Source: Paractinoplanes deccanensis (lineage in GTDB: Bacteria; Actinomycetota; Actinomycetes; Mycobacteriales; Micromonosporaceae). Taken from it: 49,143 bases of DNA. Below are positions 24,547 through 33,180 of this stretch, in pieces; position 1 is the first letter of the stretch; each line of letters starts with the position of its first letter. Under the pieces are notes generated by a model. It had not been told where the DNA came from. It worked only from the letters and a program-made list of their open reading frames with translations, and ran no database searches. Made by a program: the position numbers and the translations under genes. The stretch covers positions 1-49,143 of the forward strand of contig NZ_BOMI01000009.1 in assembly GCF_016862115.1 (NCBI RefSeq). The letters are read 5' to 3'.

Positions 24547-24942
24547 TCAGGCGGCGTAGACGACGTCGCGCTTGGGGTTGCGCGTCGTGCGCAGCGTCGC
24601 CTTGAGCGGCGTCTCGTGGCGGACCGAGACCTTGACATCGCCGTCGGTCGCGACCTTGTGCGACTTCTGCTTGTCTTCCTCGACCGGCACCAGCACGCCC
24701 TCCATGCCCTCGGCGAGCGACAGCGTGTCGCTGACCTCACTCAGGAGCTCGGAGAGCCGCGCGCCCAGCGCGTCGCAGATGGCGGCGAGCAGCTCGCTGG
24801 AAGCTTCCTTCTGACCGCGCTCGATCTCGGACAGGTAGCCGAGACTGACGTTCGCGGCGGTGGACACTTCGCGCAGCGTGCGGTGCTGCCCCTGCCGGCG
24901 CGCCCTCAGTGCGTCGCCGATAACCCGGCGTAGCAGGACCAT
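24547..24942 (-). CDS. clgR: Transcriptional activator ClgR
   Basis: A 131-residue HTH_3 (XRE-like) regulator. ClgR activates clp protease, pspA and other stress genes in actinobacteria. The helix-turn-helix spans about 22-47 ([22 protein letters not shown]). The C-terminus DVVYAA ends in two alanines, matching the C-terminal degron by which Clp proteases destroy ClgR in Streptomyces. ATG 24942 has AGGAGG at an ideal distance. The neighbouring pgsA, clgR, pspA, pspM order is the same as in mycobacteria, except that a pncC gene and a terminator interrupt it here. Confidence 0.92.
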   Translation of the reverse strand: MVLLRRVIGDALRARRQGQHRTLREVSTAANVSLGYLSEIERGQKEASSELLAAICDALGARLSELLSEVSDTLSLAEGMEGVLVPVEEDKQKSHKVATDGDVKVSVRHETPLKATLRTTRNPKRDVVYAA

Positions 24943-25101
24943 GGCACCTCCTCCTGCGGAAGGGGCCGCCGGCACACGCCGGAGGCTTCCCGCAACCGTA
25001 CCCGCTGCCGGCCAGGCCGACATACCGCCCCGCCGAATTCCGGAGCAGCCCCGCAGCGGGACATTCGTGCAACTAACGAGATCGACAAAACATTCCCCAG
25101 C

Positions 25102-25611
25102 TCAGGACCGTGCCGGGGCCTCCTGGAGACAGTCCGCGAGCAGGAGTAGTGCGCTCGTCACACTTTCGGTCCGGATGGCGTCGCGGTTTCCGGCGAGTTT
25201 CAGCTCGCGCACCGTCGCGCCCTCGGGCCCGGCGACGGCCACGTAGACCAGGCCGACCGGCTTGCCGTCCTGCGGCTCGGGACCGGCCACGCCCGTCGTC
25301 GCCACGCCCCAGTCGGCCGAGCAGCGCTCGCGGACACCGCGGGCCAGCGCGAGAGCCACCTCGGGATCGACCGCCCCGCGGTCGTCGAGCAGCTCCTGGG
25401 ACACACCGGCCAGCGTGTGCTTGAGGTCGGTGGCGTAGACCACGAGGCCGCCGCGGTAGTTCGCGCTCACGCCGGGGATCTCCACGACGGTCGCGGCCAC
25501 CAGGCCGCCGGTCAAGGACTCCGCCGTCGCGAAGGTCTCCCGCCGCTCGACGAGGCGGTGCACCGCGGCCGCGGCCGCCACGGAAGGGGTGTTCTGGTTG
25601 TCGCTAGGCAC
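25102..25611 (-). CDS. pncC: CinA C-terminal-type amidohydrolase (PncC)
   Basis: A 169-residue stand-alone CinA C-terminal domain. Characterised members (PncC) deamidate nicotinamide mononucleotide to nicotinate mononucleotide in pyridine-nucleotide salvage. Family motifs are FATAESLTGGLVAATVVEIPG (16-36, in part), YATDLKHTLAGV and TGVAGPEPQDGKPVGLVY. The N-terminal molybdopterin-like domain of full CinA is absent. The GTG start lies 6 nt behind a TAGACT box whose TAG is the stop codon of pgsA, so a leaderless message is possible. It is closely spaced behind pgsA (9 bp). Confidence 0.87.
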   Translation of the reverse strand: MPSDNQNTPSVAAAAAVHRLVERRETFATAESLTGGLVAATVVEIPGVSANYRGGLVVYATDLKHTLAGVSQELLDDRGAVDPEVALALARGVRERCSADWGVATTGVAGPEPQDGKPVGLVYVAVAGPEGATVRELKLAGNRDAIRTESVTSALLLLADCLQEAPARS

Positions 25612-25617
25612 AAACCA

Positions 25618-25623
25618 AGTCTA
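25618..25623 (-). promoter_or_regulatory. -10 box for pncC overlapping the pgsA stop
   Basis: On the minus strand TAGACT is followed by 6 nt and GTG 25611. The first three bases are the pgsA stop codon. The spacing matches other candidate leaderless starts in the window. Confidence 0.45.
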
Positions 25624-26220
25624 AAAGGCCTTTTTGCGGGCGTCCCGGCGCAGGCGCAGCGCGGCCACCACATAATCCACGCCGGTCACGACCGTCACGA
25701 TGAGCGCGGCGCCCATGAGCCAGACACCGACCACGTCGAACGGGTCCGGCACGGGCCACAGGTACCACGCGATGGCGGCGATCTGGAGCACCGTCTTGAG
25801 CTTGCCGCCGCGGCTCGCCGGAATGATGCCGTACCGGATCACCCAGAACCGGAGCGCGGTGATGCCCCATTCGCGTACCAGGATCAGCAGGGTGACCCAC
25901 CAGGGCAGCCGGTCGTAGACGGAGAGCAGGACCAGCGCCGTGCCGGTCAGCGCCTTGTCCGCGATCGGATCGGCGATCTTGCCGAACGAGGTGACCAGCG
26001 ACCAGCGCCGGGCTATCCAGCCGTCGACGAAGTCGGTCGCCGAGGCCACGCAGAACACGAGGCAGGCGGCGATCCGCTGGCCCGTCCCGGTCAGGTCGGA
26101 CGCGACGACGATGGCCAGGAACACCGGGACGAGCACGATCCGGACGACCGTGAGGATGTTCGCCGGGTTGTAGAGCGACACCACCCGCGGCGCGGCGACC
26201 GGAACCGGCTCGTCGGTCAC
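25621..26220 (-). CDS. pgsA: Phosphatidylglycerophosphate synthase
   Basis: A 199-residue integral membrane enzyme that makes phosphatidylglycerophosphate from CDP-diacylglycerol and glycerol-3-phosphate. The CDP-alcohol phosphotransferase motif is complete: Asp66, Gly67, Ala70, Arg71, Gly80, Asp84 and Asp88 in VDGWIARRW...[10 protein letters not shown]. About six membrane helices are visible. The GTG start overlaps the rimO stop by 4 bp (GTGA), so it is translationally coupled. A related actinobacterial pgsA lies next to clgR in mycobacteria, which supports this over the other phospholipid synthases of the family. Confidence 0.92.
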   Translation of the reverse strand: MTDEPVPVAAPRVVSLYNPANILTVVRIVLVPVFLAIVVASDLTGTGQRIAACLVFCVASATDFVDGWIARRWSLVTSFGKIADPIADKALTGTALVLLSVYDRLPWWVTLLILVREWGITALRFWVIRYGIIPASRGGKLKTVLQIAAIAWYLWPVPDPFDVVGVWLMGAALIVTVVTGVDYVVAALRLRRDARKKAF

Positions 26221-27680
26221 CGCTGTGACACCGGCGCCGCGGAGATCATCTCGACCGGCACGGCCACGAGGTCGACGCCCTCGGTGCCGGTCACCCGCGC
26301 GCGCACCAGATCGCCGGGCTTGAGCGCGGCCAGGTCGACACCCTCGGTGCCGGCCACCAGCGTGGTGGAGCCGTCGACCTCGGGCGCCTGGTGCTCGGCA
26401 CGGCCCTCGATCTCGCCCCCGGCCACCGAGTCGACCAGCACCTCGACCGTCGAGCCGAGCCGCTCCTCGGCGCGCTGGTTGCAGAGCTCGTCGGCGAGGG
26501 TGACCAGCCGGTCGTACCGCCGCTTGATCGTGTCCTCGCGGACCTTGCCGTCGAAGCCGGCGGCCTCGGTGCCGTCCTCGTCGCTGTAGTCGAAGACGCC
26601 GATCGCGTCGAGCCGGGCCTCGGTGAGGAAGCGGACCAGCTCGTCGACGTCCTGGCGGGTCTCGCCGGGGAAGCCGACGATGAAGTTGCTGCGCGCGCCG
26701 GCCTCGGGCGCGAGCGCGCGGGCCGAGGCGAGCAGGTCGAGGAACTTGCCGGTGGAGCCGAACCGGCGCATGCGGCGCAGCACGGGCTCGCTGGAGTGCT
26801 GGAACGACAGGTCGTAGTAGGCCGCGACGCCCGGGGTCGTGGCGATCACCTCGACCAGGCCGGGGCGGGTCTCGGCGGGCTGGAGGTAGCTCGCCCGCAC
26901 CCGGACGATGCCGTCGACCGCGGCCAGCTGCGGCAGCAGCTTCTCGAGCGCGCGGGGATCACCCAGGTCCTTGCCGTACGACGTGCTGTTCTCGCTCACC
27001 AGCACCAGCTCGCGCACGCCCGACTTGGCCAGCCACTCGGCCTCGGCGATCAGCTCCTGGGGGTCACGCGAGACGAAGGCGCCGCGGAACGCCGGGATCG
27101 CGCAGAACGAGCAGCGGCGGTCGCAGCCGCTGGCCAGCTTGAGGCTCGCGACCGGCCCGCTGTCGAGCCGGCGGCGCAGCACCGTGCGCAGGTGGGCGGG
27201 CGTGTGCTCGTCGACGGTGGCGTGACCGGGGACGACCACCTTGGCGGACTGGCGCTGCACGGGCGTGATGGGCAGCAGCTCGCGGCGGTCGCGCGGGGTG
27301 TGCGCGTCGAAGCGCTCACCGGCGAGCACGCCGTCGAGCCGGGCGGCGATGTCGGTGTAGTCGTCGAAGCCGAGCACGGCCTGGGCCTCGGGCAGGCTCT
27401 CGGCCAGCTCGCGGCCGTAGCGCTCGGCCATGCAGCCGGCGGCGACCACCTTGGCGCCGGTGTCCGCGGCGGCGAGCAGCGTCTCGATCGAGTCCTGCTT
27501 GGCCTTTTCGACGAAGCCGCAGGTGTTGACGAGCACCACGTCGGCGCCGTCGGCGTCCGTGCTGATCTCCCAGCCACCGGCGTCGAGACGCGCGGCGAGC
27601 TCTTCCGAGTCGACCTCGTTACGGGCGCATCCGAGGGTGAGCAGGGCGACACGGCGGGAGGGAGGAGGAGTTACCGACAC
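26217..27680 (-). CDS. rimO: Ribosomal protein uS12 methylthiotransferase RimO
   Basis: A 487-residue radical-SAM methylthiotransferase that modifies an aspartate of ribosomal protein S12. The N-terminal cluster ligands are Cys18 ([15 protein letters not shown]), Cys54 (NTCGFVEKA) and Cys83. The radical-SAM cluster is CDRRCSFC (Cys186, Cys190, Cys193). A C-terminal TRAM domain (about 410-480) binds [16 protein letters not shown] separates RimO from the tRNA enzyme MiaB. The GTG start lies 6 nt behind TAACCT, with no Shine-Dalgarno. First gene of a rimO-pgsA-pncC run. Confidence 0.93.
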   Translation of the reverse strand: MSVTPPPSRRVALLTLGCARNEVDSEELAARLDAGGWEISTDADGADVVLVNTCGFVEKAKQDSIETLLAAADTGAKVVAAGCMAERYGRELAESLPEAQAVLGFDDYTDIAARLDGVLAGERFDAHTPRDRRELLPITPVQRQSAKVVVPGHATVDEHTPAHLRTVLRRRLDSGPVASLKLASGCDRRCSFCAIPAFRGAFVSRDPQELIAEAEWLAKSGVRELVLVSENSTSYGKDLGDPRALEKLLPQLAAVDGIVRVRASYLQPAETRPGLVEVIATTPGVAAYYDLSFQHSSEPVLRRMRRFGSTGKFLDLLASARALAPEAGARSNFIVGFPGETRQDVDELVRFLTEARLDAIGVFDYSDEDGTEAAGFDGKVREDTIKRRYDRLVTLADELCNQRAEERLGSTVEVLVDSVAGGEIEGRAEHQAPEVDGSTTLVAGTEGVDLAALKPGDLVRARVTGTEGVDLVAVPVEMISAAPVSQR

Positions 27681-27686
27681 CCGACA

Positions 27687-27692
27687 AGGTTA
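27687..27692 (-). promoter_or_regulatory. -10 box for rimO
   Basis: Minus-strand TAACCT, then 6 nt, then GTG 27680. Fits a leaderless message. Confidence 0.5.
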
Positions 27693-27727
27693 CCGGGCAG
27701 CTCGGCGCTTCGGTCGCCCGCACTTTC

Positions 27728-27756
27728 GTTCACCCGCAGTTCACCTTGCGTTCACC
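27728..27756 (+). promoter_or_regulatory. PHO box: three GTTCACC repeats at 11-bp spacing
   Basis: GTTCACC occurs at 27728-27734, 27739-27745 and 27750-27756, all exact and exactly 11 bp apart. This is the direct-repeat-unit architecture of PhoP-binding PHO boxes in Streptomyces. AfsR-type regulators can bind similar sequences. It ends 23 bp before the glycosyltransferase start; the divergent rimO start is 48 bp away. Confidence 0.85.
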
Positions 27757-27779
27757 TGGCGACCGTACCCCCGAGCACC

Positions 27780-29096
27780 ATGCCTAAAGCCGGAAAGCCC
27801 TCGCCACAGGCGGAAGCGCTGCTCCTCGCGGCCCTCGTCGTGCTCGCCATCCTGATCCGCTGGGTGTCGCTGCCCGAGATGACCAACGACATGAACATCT
27901 TCCGCCAGTGGCACAACCAGCTCGGCCGGGCCGGCGGCTGGCGCGGGATCGGCACCGAGATCGGCAACTACAACGCGCCGTTCGTCTACCTGCTGGCGAT
28001 CGGCCTCTACCTGCCCGGCCCGCTGATCTTCAAGCTCAAGGCCCTGTGGATCGTCTTCGACGTCCTCCTGGCCTTCTTCACCTACCGGGTCGTCGCCCTG
28101 CGATGGCCGGGCAGCCGGATCCCGATCGCCGCGGCGCTGGTCATGGTGCTGCTGCCGACCGTGGCCATCAACTCGTCGTTCTACGGCCAGATGGACGCGG
28201 CGTGGGCCGGCGCGGCGCTGGCGGGCGTCTACTACCTGCTGCGCGGCAAGCCGTGGTGGGGCGTCGCCCTCTGCGGGGTCGCGGTGGCGATCAAGCCGCA
28301 GGGCGTCTTCATCCTTCCGCTGGTGCTGCTGCTCGCGTTCGCCGGGCACATTCCCTGGCGTACGCTGCTCGCCGCCCCCGCCGCCTTCCTGCTGCTCGAC
28401 CTGCCGGCGATCGCGTTCGGCCGCAACCCGATCGAGCTGCTCACGATCTACGACATGAGCCGGCAGGCGCGCAACGTGCCCGAGCTGAGCCTGCGCGCCC
28501 CGAACGTCTTCGCCTTCATCCCCGCCACGACGCGCGAGGACACCGTACGGATGCTGGGCTATCTGTTCTGTGCCGCGCTGGTGGTGGGAGTCCTCTATGT
28601 GCTGGTCGCCCGCGCCTGCAAGATGACGCCCGAACGGGTGGTCACGGCGGCGGCCCTGTTCGCGATCCTGGTGCCGTTCGCGCTGCCCGGCATGCACGAG
28701 CGCTACTTCTACCTGGCCGACGTGATGACGCTGGTGCTCGCCGTCTACCGGCCGCGCCTGTGGTACGTGCCGCTGCTGGTGCAGGCGAGCTCGTTGCTGT
28801 CGTACGAGCCCTATCTGTTCGGCCGCAACTCCCTGATGCTGCCGGACGTGATCCCGGCAAGCCTGATGCTCGCCGCCCTGATCATCGTTGGCTACCGCCT
28901 GCTCAGCGAGGCGTTCGTCCCCGACCCGGCCGTCACCGCACCGGAGGCCGAGACGCGCCCGACCCTCTGGGCGCCGAAGACGGCCCACCGCACCCCGCCG
29001 GCGATGTCGCGGCGCTCGCTGACCCGATCCGGCGAACCGGGGAACGCCCTTCGCTCCCGCCCACGCCAGCGCCCGCCGAAGCCCCGGGCGAGCTAG
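27780..29096 (+). CDS. GT-C type polytopic glycosyltransferase
   Basis: A 438-residue membrane protein with about ten hydrophobic helices, resembling polyprenyl-phosphate-dependent mannosyl/glycosyltransferases of the GT-C fold. The acidic pair expected in the first outer loop is in EMTNDMNIFRQW (about residues 32-43). Conserved-looking segments SSFYGQMDAAWAG and PQGVFILPLVLLL follow, and MHERYFYL lies near 310. The last 50 residues are basic, disordered and cytoplasmic. ATG 27780 is the first start after the PHO box. That box suggests induction by phosphate limitation, where actinomycetes remodel envelope glycans or lipids; the sugar and acceptor are unknown. The stop shares CTAG with the convergent gene. 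Confidence 0.8.
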   Translation: MPKAGKPSPQAEALLLAALVVLAILIRWVSLPEMTNDMNIFRQWHNQLGRAGGWRGIGTEIGNYNAPFVYLLAIGLYLPGPLIFKLKALWIVFDVLLAFFTYRVVALRWPGSRIPIAAALVMVLLPTVAINSSFYGQMDAAWAGAALAGVYYLLRGKPWWGVALCGVAVAIKPQGVFILPLVLLLAFAGHIPWRTLLAAPAAFLLLDLPAIAFGRNPIELLTIYDMSRQARNVPELSLRAPNVFAFIPATTREDTVRMLGYLFCAALVVGVLYVLVARACKMTPERVVTAAALFAILVPFALPGMHERYFYLADVMTLVLAVYRPRLWYVPLLVQASSLLSYEPYLFGRNSLMLPDVIPASLMLAALIIVGYRLLSEAFVPDPAVTAPEAETRPTLWAPKTAHRTPPAMSRRSLTRSGEPGNALRSRPRQRPPKPRAS

Positions 29097-29656
29097 GCCC
29101 GCCCGTCCTTCCTGAAGTACGCGTCGGCGGCCGGGACCGTCTGACACACCAGGGCGGCGATCAGCAGCACCGAGACCGCCACCATGAGAACGACGTCGAG
29201 GGTGTCCCGCCACGACGGCCACGCCTGCTCGAAGCTCCGGGCCAGCGCCGCGGAGCCCGGGTCCGGGTCGCCCCCGCCGCCGGAGACCGAGAGCACGGGG
29301 AAGTTGAGGATCGCGACGATTCCGTACCAGAGCAGCACCGGCAGCCCGAAGACCCAGCTGACGGCGCGGGCCCAGGACCGGCCGGAGAACGCGAGGGCGG
29401 CCAGCACCACCAAGGCGGCTCCGGCGAAGACGCCGACGACCGTCATGGCCCAGTGGATGGTGACGCCGACCGCGGCCCACGCCGTGTCGTTCTCGATGAC
29501 GCCGTCCCTGATCGCCTGCTCGTAGGTGCGCAGGCCGGTGAAGTACTTGTCGCCCGAGAGCTTCACCTCGGCGGCGAACAGCGCCCCGCCCGCCGACAGC
29601 ATGGCGCAGGCCAGCGTCACGATGGCCGGCCGCCGGGCCCGGGTTGTCACATGCAT
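29093..29656 (-). CDS. Four-helix membrane protein of unknown function
   Basis: A 187-residue integral membrane protein I do not recognise. Helices are visible at about 10-28, 62-88, 98-118 and 152-172. A loop with Gly-Gly-Gly-Gly-Asp-Pro-Asp (about 125-135) separates helices three and four, and the first outer loop contains KLSGDKYFTGLRTYEQAI. Start ATG 29656 has no strong ribosome site. It lies between ftsK and the glycosyltransferase, and its stop overlaps the latter's stop by 3 bp in the sequence CTAG. Codon use resembles its neighbours, so it is probably expressed. Confidence 0.7.
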   Translation of the reverse strand: MHVTTRARRPAIVTLACAMLSAGGALFAAEVKLSGDKYFTGLRTYEQAIRDGVIENDTAWAAVGVTIHWAMTVVGVFAGAALVVLAALAFSGRSWARAVSWVFGLPVLLWYGIVAILNFPVLSVSGGGGDPDPGSAALARSFEQAWPSWRDTLDVVLMVAVSVLLIAALVCQTVPAADAYFRKDGRA

Positions 29657-29701
29657 CTGCCGTCCGTCGATCGAGGGGAACCGTCGACGGGAGATTGTCG
29701 C

Positions 29702-32260
29702 TCAGTCGTCGAGGCGCAGGGAGGCCAGGGCCTCTTCCAGCTCGTCCGGCTTGATCAGGACGTCGCGCGCCTTGCTGCCCTCGGAGGGGCCCACGATGCC
29801 GCGGGTCTCCATGAGGTCCATGAGGCGGCCGGCCTTGGCGAAGCCCACCCGCAGCTTGCGCTGAAGCATCGACGTCGAGCCGAACTGGCTCGTCACCACC
29901 AGCTCGATCGCCTGGATCAGCAGCTCCAGGTCGTCGCCGATCTCCTCGTCGATCTGCTTCTTCTTGCTCGGCGGGGCCTCGGTGACGTCCTCGCGGAACT
30001 CCGGCTCCCGCTGGTCCTTGCAGAACTTGACGACCGCGTGGATCTCTTTCTCGTCGACCCACGCGCCCTGGATGCGGGTCGGCTTCGACGCGCCCATCGG
30101 CAGGAACAGGCCGTCACCGCGGCCGAGCAGCTTCTCGGCGCCCGGCTGGTCCAGGATGACCCGGCTGTCGGCGAGCGAACTGGTCGCGAACGCGAGACGC
30201 GACGGCACGTTCGCCTTGATCAGGCCGGTGACGACGTCGACCGACGGGCGCTGCGTGGCCAGCACCAGGTGGATGCCGGCGGCACGGGCGAGCTGCGTGA
30301 TGCGGACGACCGAGTCCTCCACGTCGCGCGGCGCCACCATCATGAGGTCGGCGAGCTCGTCGATGATCACGAGCAGATAGGGGTACGGCTTCATGACGCG
30401 CTCGCTGCCCGGCGGTGCGGTGATCTCGCCGTTGCGGACCTTGCGGTTGAAGTCGTCGATGTGGCGGACACCGTTGGCGGCCAGGTCGTCGTACCGCATG
30501 TCCATCTCGCGGACGACCCACTCGAGCGCGTCGGCGGCCTTCTTCGGGTTCGTGATGATCGGCGTGACGAGGTGCGGGATGCCCTCGTACGCGGTCATCT
30601 CCACCCGCTTGGGGTCGACCAGCAGCAGCCGCACCTCGTCCGGCGTCGCGCGCGTCAGCAGCGACACCAGCAGCGAGTTGAGGCACGAGCTCTTACCCGC
30701 GCCGGTGGCACCCGCGATGAGGATGTGCGGCATCTTCGCCAGGTTGGCGACCACGAAGCCGCCCTCGATGTCCTTGCCCAGGGCGACCAGCATCGGGTGA
30801 TGATCGGCGGTGGCGGCCCGCGACCGGAGCACGTCGCCGAGCGACACGTTCTCCGGGTCGGTGTTCGGGATCTCGACGCCGACCGCGCTCTTGCCCGGGA
30901 TCGGGCTGAGGATGCGCACGTCCGGCGACTTCACCGCGTACGCGATGTTGCGGGAGAGCTGGGTGATCCGCTCGACCTTGACGCCGGGGCCGACCTCCAC
31001 CTCGTACCGCGTGACCGTCGGTCCCCGCGTGAAACCGGTGACCACCGCGTCGACGTTGAACTGCTCGAACACCCCGGTCAGCGCGGCCATGATTTCGTCG
31101 TTGGCGCGGCTGCGGGACTTCGGCGGGGCACCCTTGCCCAGCAGCGCCGGGGGCGGAAGGCGGTAGTCGCCCTCCACGGAGGTGATCTCCAGCTGCTCGG
31201 CACGCGTGGGCGGGTCGGGCGTGTGCTCGGGCGGCTCCGGCTTCTTGCGGCTCGCCGGCACCTTGGGAACGGGGACCGTGTCGTGCAGGAGGAAGTCGTC
31301 CTCCTCGACAACCGGCTCGTCGGCCGGGTCGGCCAGGCCGATGTCCGCCAGCGAGCCCTGCCGGCGACGCGAGGGGCGGCGCTTCTTCGGCGGCTCCTCC
31401 TCGTCCTCGTCATCGTCGCCCACATCGCCCATGTCGGGCGAGGGCAGCGGGTCCCGCTCGGTCGAACGGCCGGTCAGAACGTCGACGAGCAGCAGCACCC
31501 GCTCGGGGATCTTGTTGATCGGCGTGGCGGTGACCACCAGCAGGCCGAAGACGAAGAGCAGCACCAGCAGCGGCACGGCGACCCACGCGGTGACCGCGCG
31601 CTCGAGCAGGGCGCCGAACCCGAACCCGAGCAGGCCGCCCGCCCGGGTCATCGCGACATCGTTGCTCGGATCCTCCGAGATGTGCAGCAGCGAGGCCGTG
31701 GCGATGATGATCGCGCTCCAGCCGACGAGCGACCGGCCCCGATGCTCCGGGTCGGCCGGCTTGCGCATGAGCCGGACGGCGCCGTAGAGCAGAAGCAGAG
31801 GCAACAGGACGGCGAGGCCGCCGAAGAAAAGATGCACCGAATCGGCCAGCCACTTGCCGACCGGGCCGGCGCTGTTCGCCCAGACGGCGACCCCGACGAG
31901 GATGGCGAGGCCCAGCATGAGCAGGCCGGCACCGTCGCGGCGATGCTCCGGGTCGATGTCCTTGGCGGTGGCGGCCTGCCGGCCGACACCCCGGGCGACC
32001 CAGCCGACGCTGTGCGCGAGACCCATCCAGACGGCGCCCAGGCCGCGGCCGACACCGGTGGCGAGAGCGGCGCCGAGCGTGGGCCGGGCGCGGCTCGCCG
32101 ACCGAGAGCGGGCGGCCGGACGGGTCGACTTGCGGGCGGGCTGCCGCGAAGGCTGCCGAGCAGGTTGCCGTGCGGCCGGTTGCCGGGCACGACTGGTCGC
32201 GGCGCCGCGCGGCGTGGACGCGGCGCGACCCCGGCTCGCCGGAGAGGTACGGCCCGCCAT
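29702..32260 (-). CDS. ftsK: DNA translocase FtsK/SpoIIIE
   Basis: An 852-residue septal DNA pump that clears chromosome DNA during division or sporulation septation. An Arg/Pro-rich N-terminus (1-60) precedes four or five membrane helices (about 95-260), an acidic linker, the alpha/beta motor (about 360-770; Walker A GATGAGKSSC near 515, Walker B LLVIIDELADLM) and the C-terminal gamma winged helix (about 785-850, MLQRKLRVGFAKAGRLMD). ATG 32260 is chosen over GTG 32266 because TACGGT lies 6 nt before it. It is divergent from the YbjN-like gene, 67 bp apart. Confidence 0.94.
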   Translation of the reverse strand: MAGRTSPASRGRAASTPRGAATSRARQPAARQPARQPSRQPARKSTRPAARSRSASRARPTLGAALATGVGRGLGAVWMGLAHSVGWVARGVGRQAATAKDIDPEHRRDGAGLLMLGLAILVGVAVWANSAGPVGKWLADSVHLFFGGLAVLLPLLLLYGAVRLMRKPADPEHRGRSLVGWSAIIIATASLLHISEDPSNDVAMTRAGGLLGFGFGALLERAVTAWVAVPLLVLLFVFGLLVVTATPINKIPERVLLLVDVLTGRSTERDPLPSPDMGDVGDDDEDEEEPPKKRRPSRRRQGSLADIGLADPADEPVVEEDDFLLHDTVPVPKVPASRKKPEPPEHTPDPPTRAEQLEITSVEGDYRLPPPALLGKGAPPKSRSRANDEIMAALTGVFEQFNVDAVVTGFTRGPTVTRYEVEVGPGVKVERITQLSRNIAYAVKSPDVRILSPIPGKSAVGVEIPNTDPENVSLGDVLRSRAATADHHPMLVALGKDIEGGFVVANLAKMPHILIAGATGAGKSSCLNSLLVSLLTRATPDEVRLLLVDPKRVEMTAYEGIPHLVTPIITNPKKAADALEWVVREMDMRYDDLAANGVRHIDDFNRKVRNGEITAPPGSERVMKPYPYLLVIIDELADLMMVAPRDVEDSVVRITQLARAAGIHLVLATQRPSVDVVTGLIKANVPSRLAFATSSLADSRVILDQPGAEKLLGRGDGLFLPMGASKPTRIQGAWVDEKEIHAVVKFCKDQREPEFREDVTEAPPSKKKQIDEEIGDDLELLIQAIELVVTSQFGSTSMLQRKLRVGFAKAGRLMDLMETRGIVGPSEGSKARDVLIKPDELEEALASLRLDD

Positions 32261-32266
32261 GGTCAC

Positions 32267-32272
32267 ACCGTA
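32267..32272 (-). promoter_or_regulatory. -10 box for ftsK
   Basis: Minus-strand TACGGT, 6 nt, then ATG 32260. Confidence 0.5.
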
Positions 32273-32315
32273 ACGCCGCGAAGCTCATGAATCCCGGAGG
32301 CGCACCGGGACGAAC

Positions 32316-32321
32316 TAAGAT
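32316..32321 (+). promoter_or_regulatory. -10 box for the YbjN-like gene
   Basis: TAAGAT, 6 nt, then GTG 32328; no Shine-Dalgarno sequence is present. Together with the ftsK box it makes a compact divergent promoter pair. Confidence 0.55.
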
Positions 32322-32327
32322 CAACAG

Positions 32328-32744
32328 GTGCAGCCGCTGACTCAAGACATGATCACCGCCGCGCTGGACGCGCGCGGCTTCACCTACTTCACCGACGCCG
32401 ACGGGGACATCGGCGGGAACTTCCAAGGCAACCTGATCTATTTCTTCCGGATCGGGGAGCAGAAGGAGATGCTCCAGATCCGGGCGATGGTGCGGCACGT
32501 CTTCGGGATGGACGACGTGATGCGCTTGTACGAGTTCTGCAATGCGTGGAACCACGATCAGCTGTGGCCGAAGGCGTATGTGCACGTGTCGGACGACGGG
32601 ACGGTGAACGTGGTGGGGGAAGTGATCGCTGATTGGGAGCGGGGGGTTACGCCTGAGCAGCTTGATCAGGTGGTGATTTGCGGGGTTGCTACGGGGTGCC
32701 AGCTTGCTGATGCCGTGGGGGCACTTCGCGAGCCCACCGACTGA
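32328..32744 (+). CDS. YbjN-domain protein
   Basis: A 138-residue cytoplasmic protein with a YbjN (type III secretion chaperone-like) fold: ITAALDARGFTYFTDADGDIGG, then LQIRAMVRHVF, then RLYEFCNAWNHDQLWPKAYV, the last segment being typical of the family. Actinobacterial YbjN proteins are common and of unknown function; a chaperone-like or stress role has been proposed. GTG 32328 matches the -10 spacing. The last quarter uses more A/T-ending codons than its neighbours (32620-32720), a small local drop in GC just before the repeat-rich intergenic region. Confidence 0.8.
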   Translation: MQPLTQDMITAALDARGFTYFTDADGDIGGNFQGNLIYFFRIGEQKEMLQIRAMVRHVFGMDDVMRLYEFCNAWNHDQLWPKAYVHVSDDGTVNVVGEVIADWERGVTPEQLDQVVICGVATGCQLADAVGALREPTD

Positions 32745-32952
32745 TCCGCTCTCACTCACACAGCGCCCGCCCTCCCAAGGGGGCCCCCGCCTGAACAGCG
32801 TCATTGTCGCGCGCGATCGCAAGATCGTGCTGGTGGGCTGTGGATAACCGTGATTGTGGATATCGGGATGGTCGGCTGGGGCCGCCCTCTGGGACTTGCG
32901 CGGCCGGGGATGCCGTCGGCTGGGCGGGTTGGGCTTTCTCACGGTGGACGGT

Positions 32953-33022
32953 GGAGGGCCGGGGGTGCGCACTCACGACTGAGGAGCACTTTTACGTCGA
33001 GAGTGCGCACCCCCGGCCCTCC
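32953..33022. repeat. 22-bp perfect inverted repeat (long hairpin)
   Basis: Arms 32953-32974 and 33001-33022 are perfectly complementary, reading GAGTGCGCACCCCCGGCC on the right arm before a final CTCC. The 26-nt centre includes CGAC (32976-32979) and GTCG (32996-32999), which extend the stem by 4 bp after an A-A mismatch. It lies 208 bp past the YbjN-like gene. It is too long and too distant for an ordinary terminator and may be a miniature mobile or regulatory element. Confidence 0.85.
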
Positions 33023-33180
33023 CCCTTGCGTGGTGTCCGGTGACGGCCAGTCGGTGGTCCCTCGCCGCCGGCAACGGGGTCGGCGTGGGTGGTCCCCTTG
33101 CGGCCGTTGGGGTCGTTGTTCGCTGCCGCGCTGTGGTGCGGGCAGGGCAGATCGGTCACGCAGGCACGCTTCGTTGTTGG

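Noticed and set aside
25045..25085. ECF sigma-type promoter (GGAAT ... CGTT) upstream of clgR
   Set aside because: On the minus strand the elements are present, but the spacer is about 13-14 nt, shorter than the usual 15-17 nt, and it lies over 100 bp from the start. Not strong enough to annotate.
27908..32290. 1460-codon plus-strand frame
   Set aside because: Out of frame with the glycosyltransferase and then antisense to ftsK; composition is Arg/Gln/His-rich shadow. ftsK with Walker motifs on the other strand is clearly the real gene.
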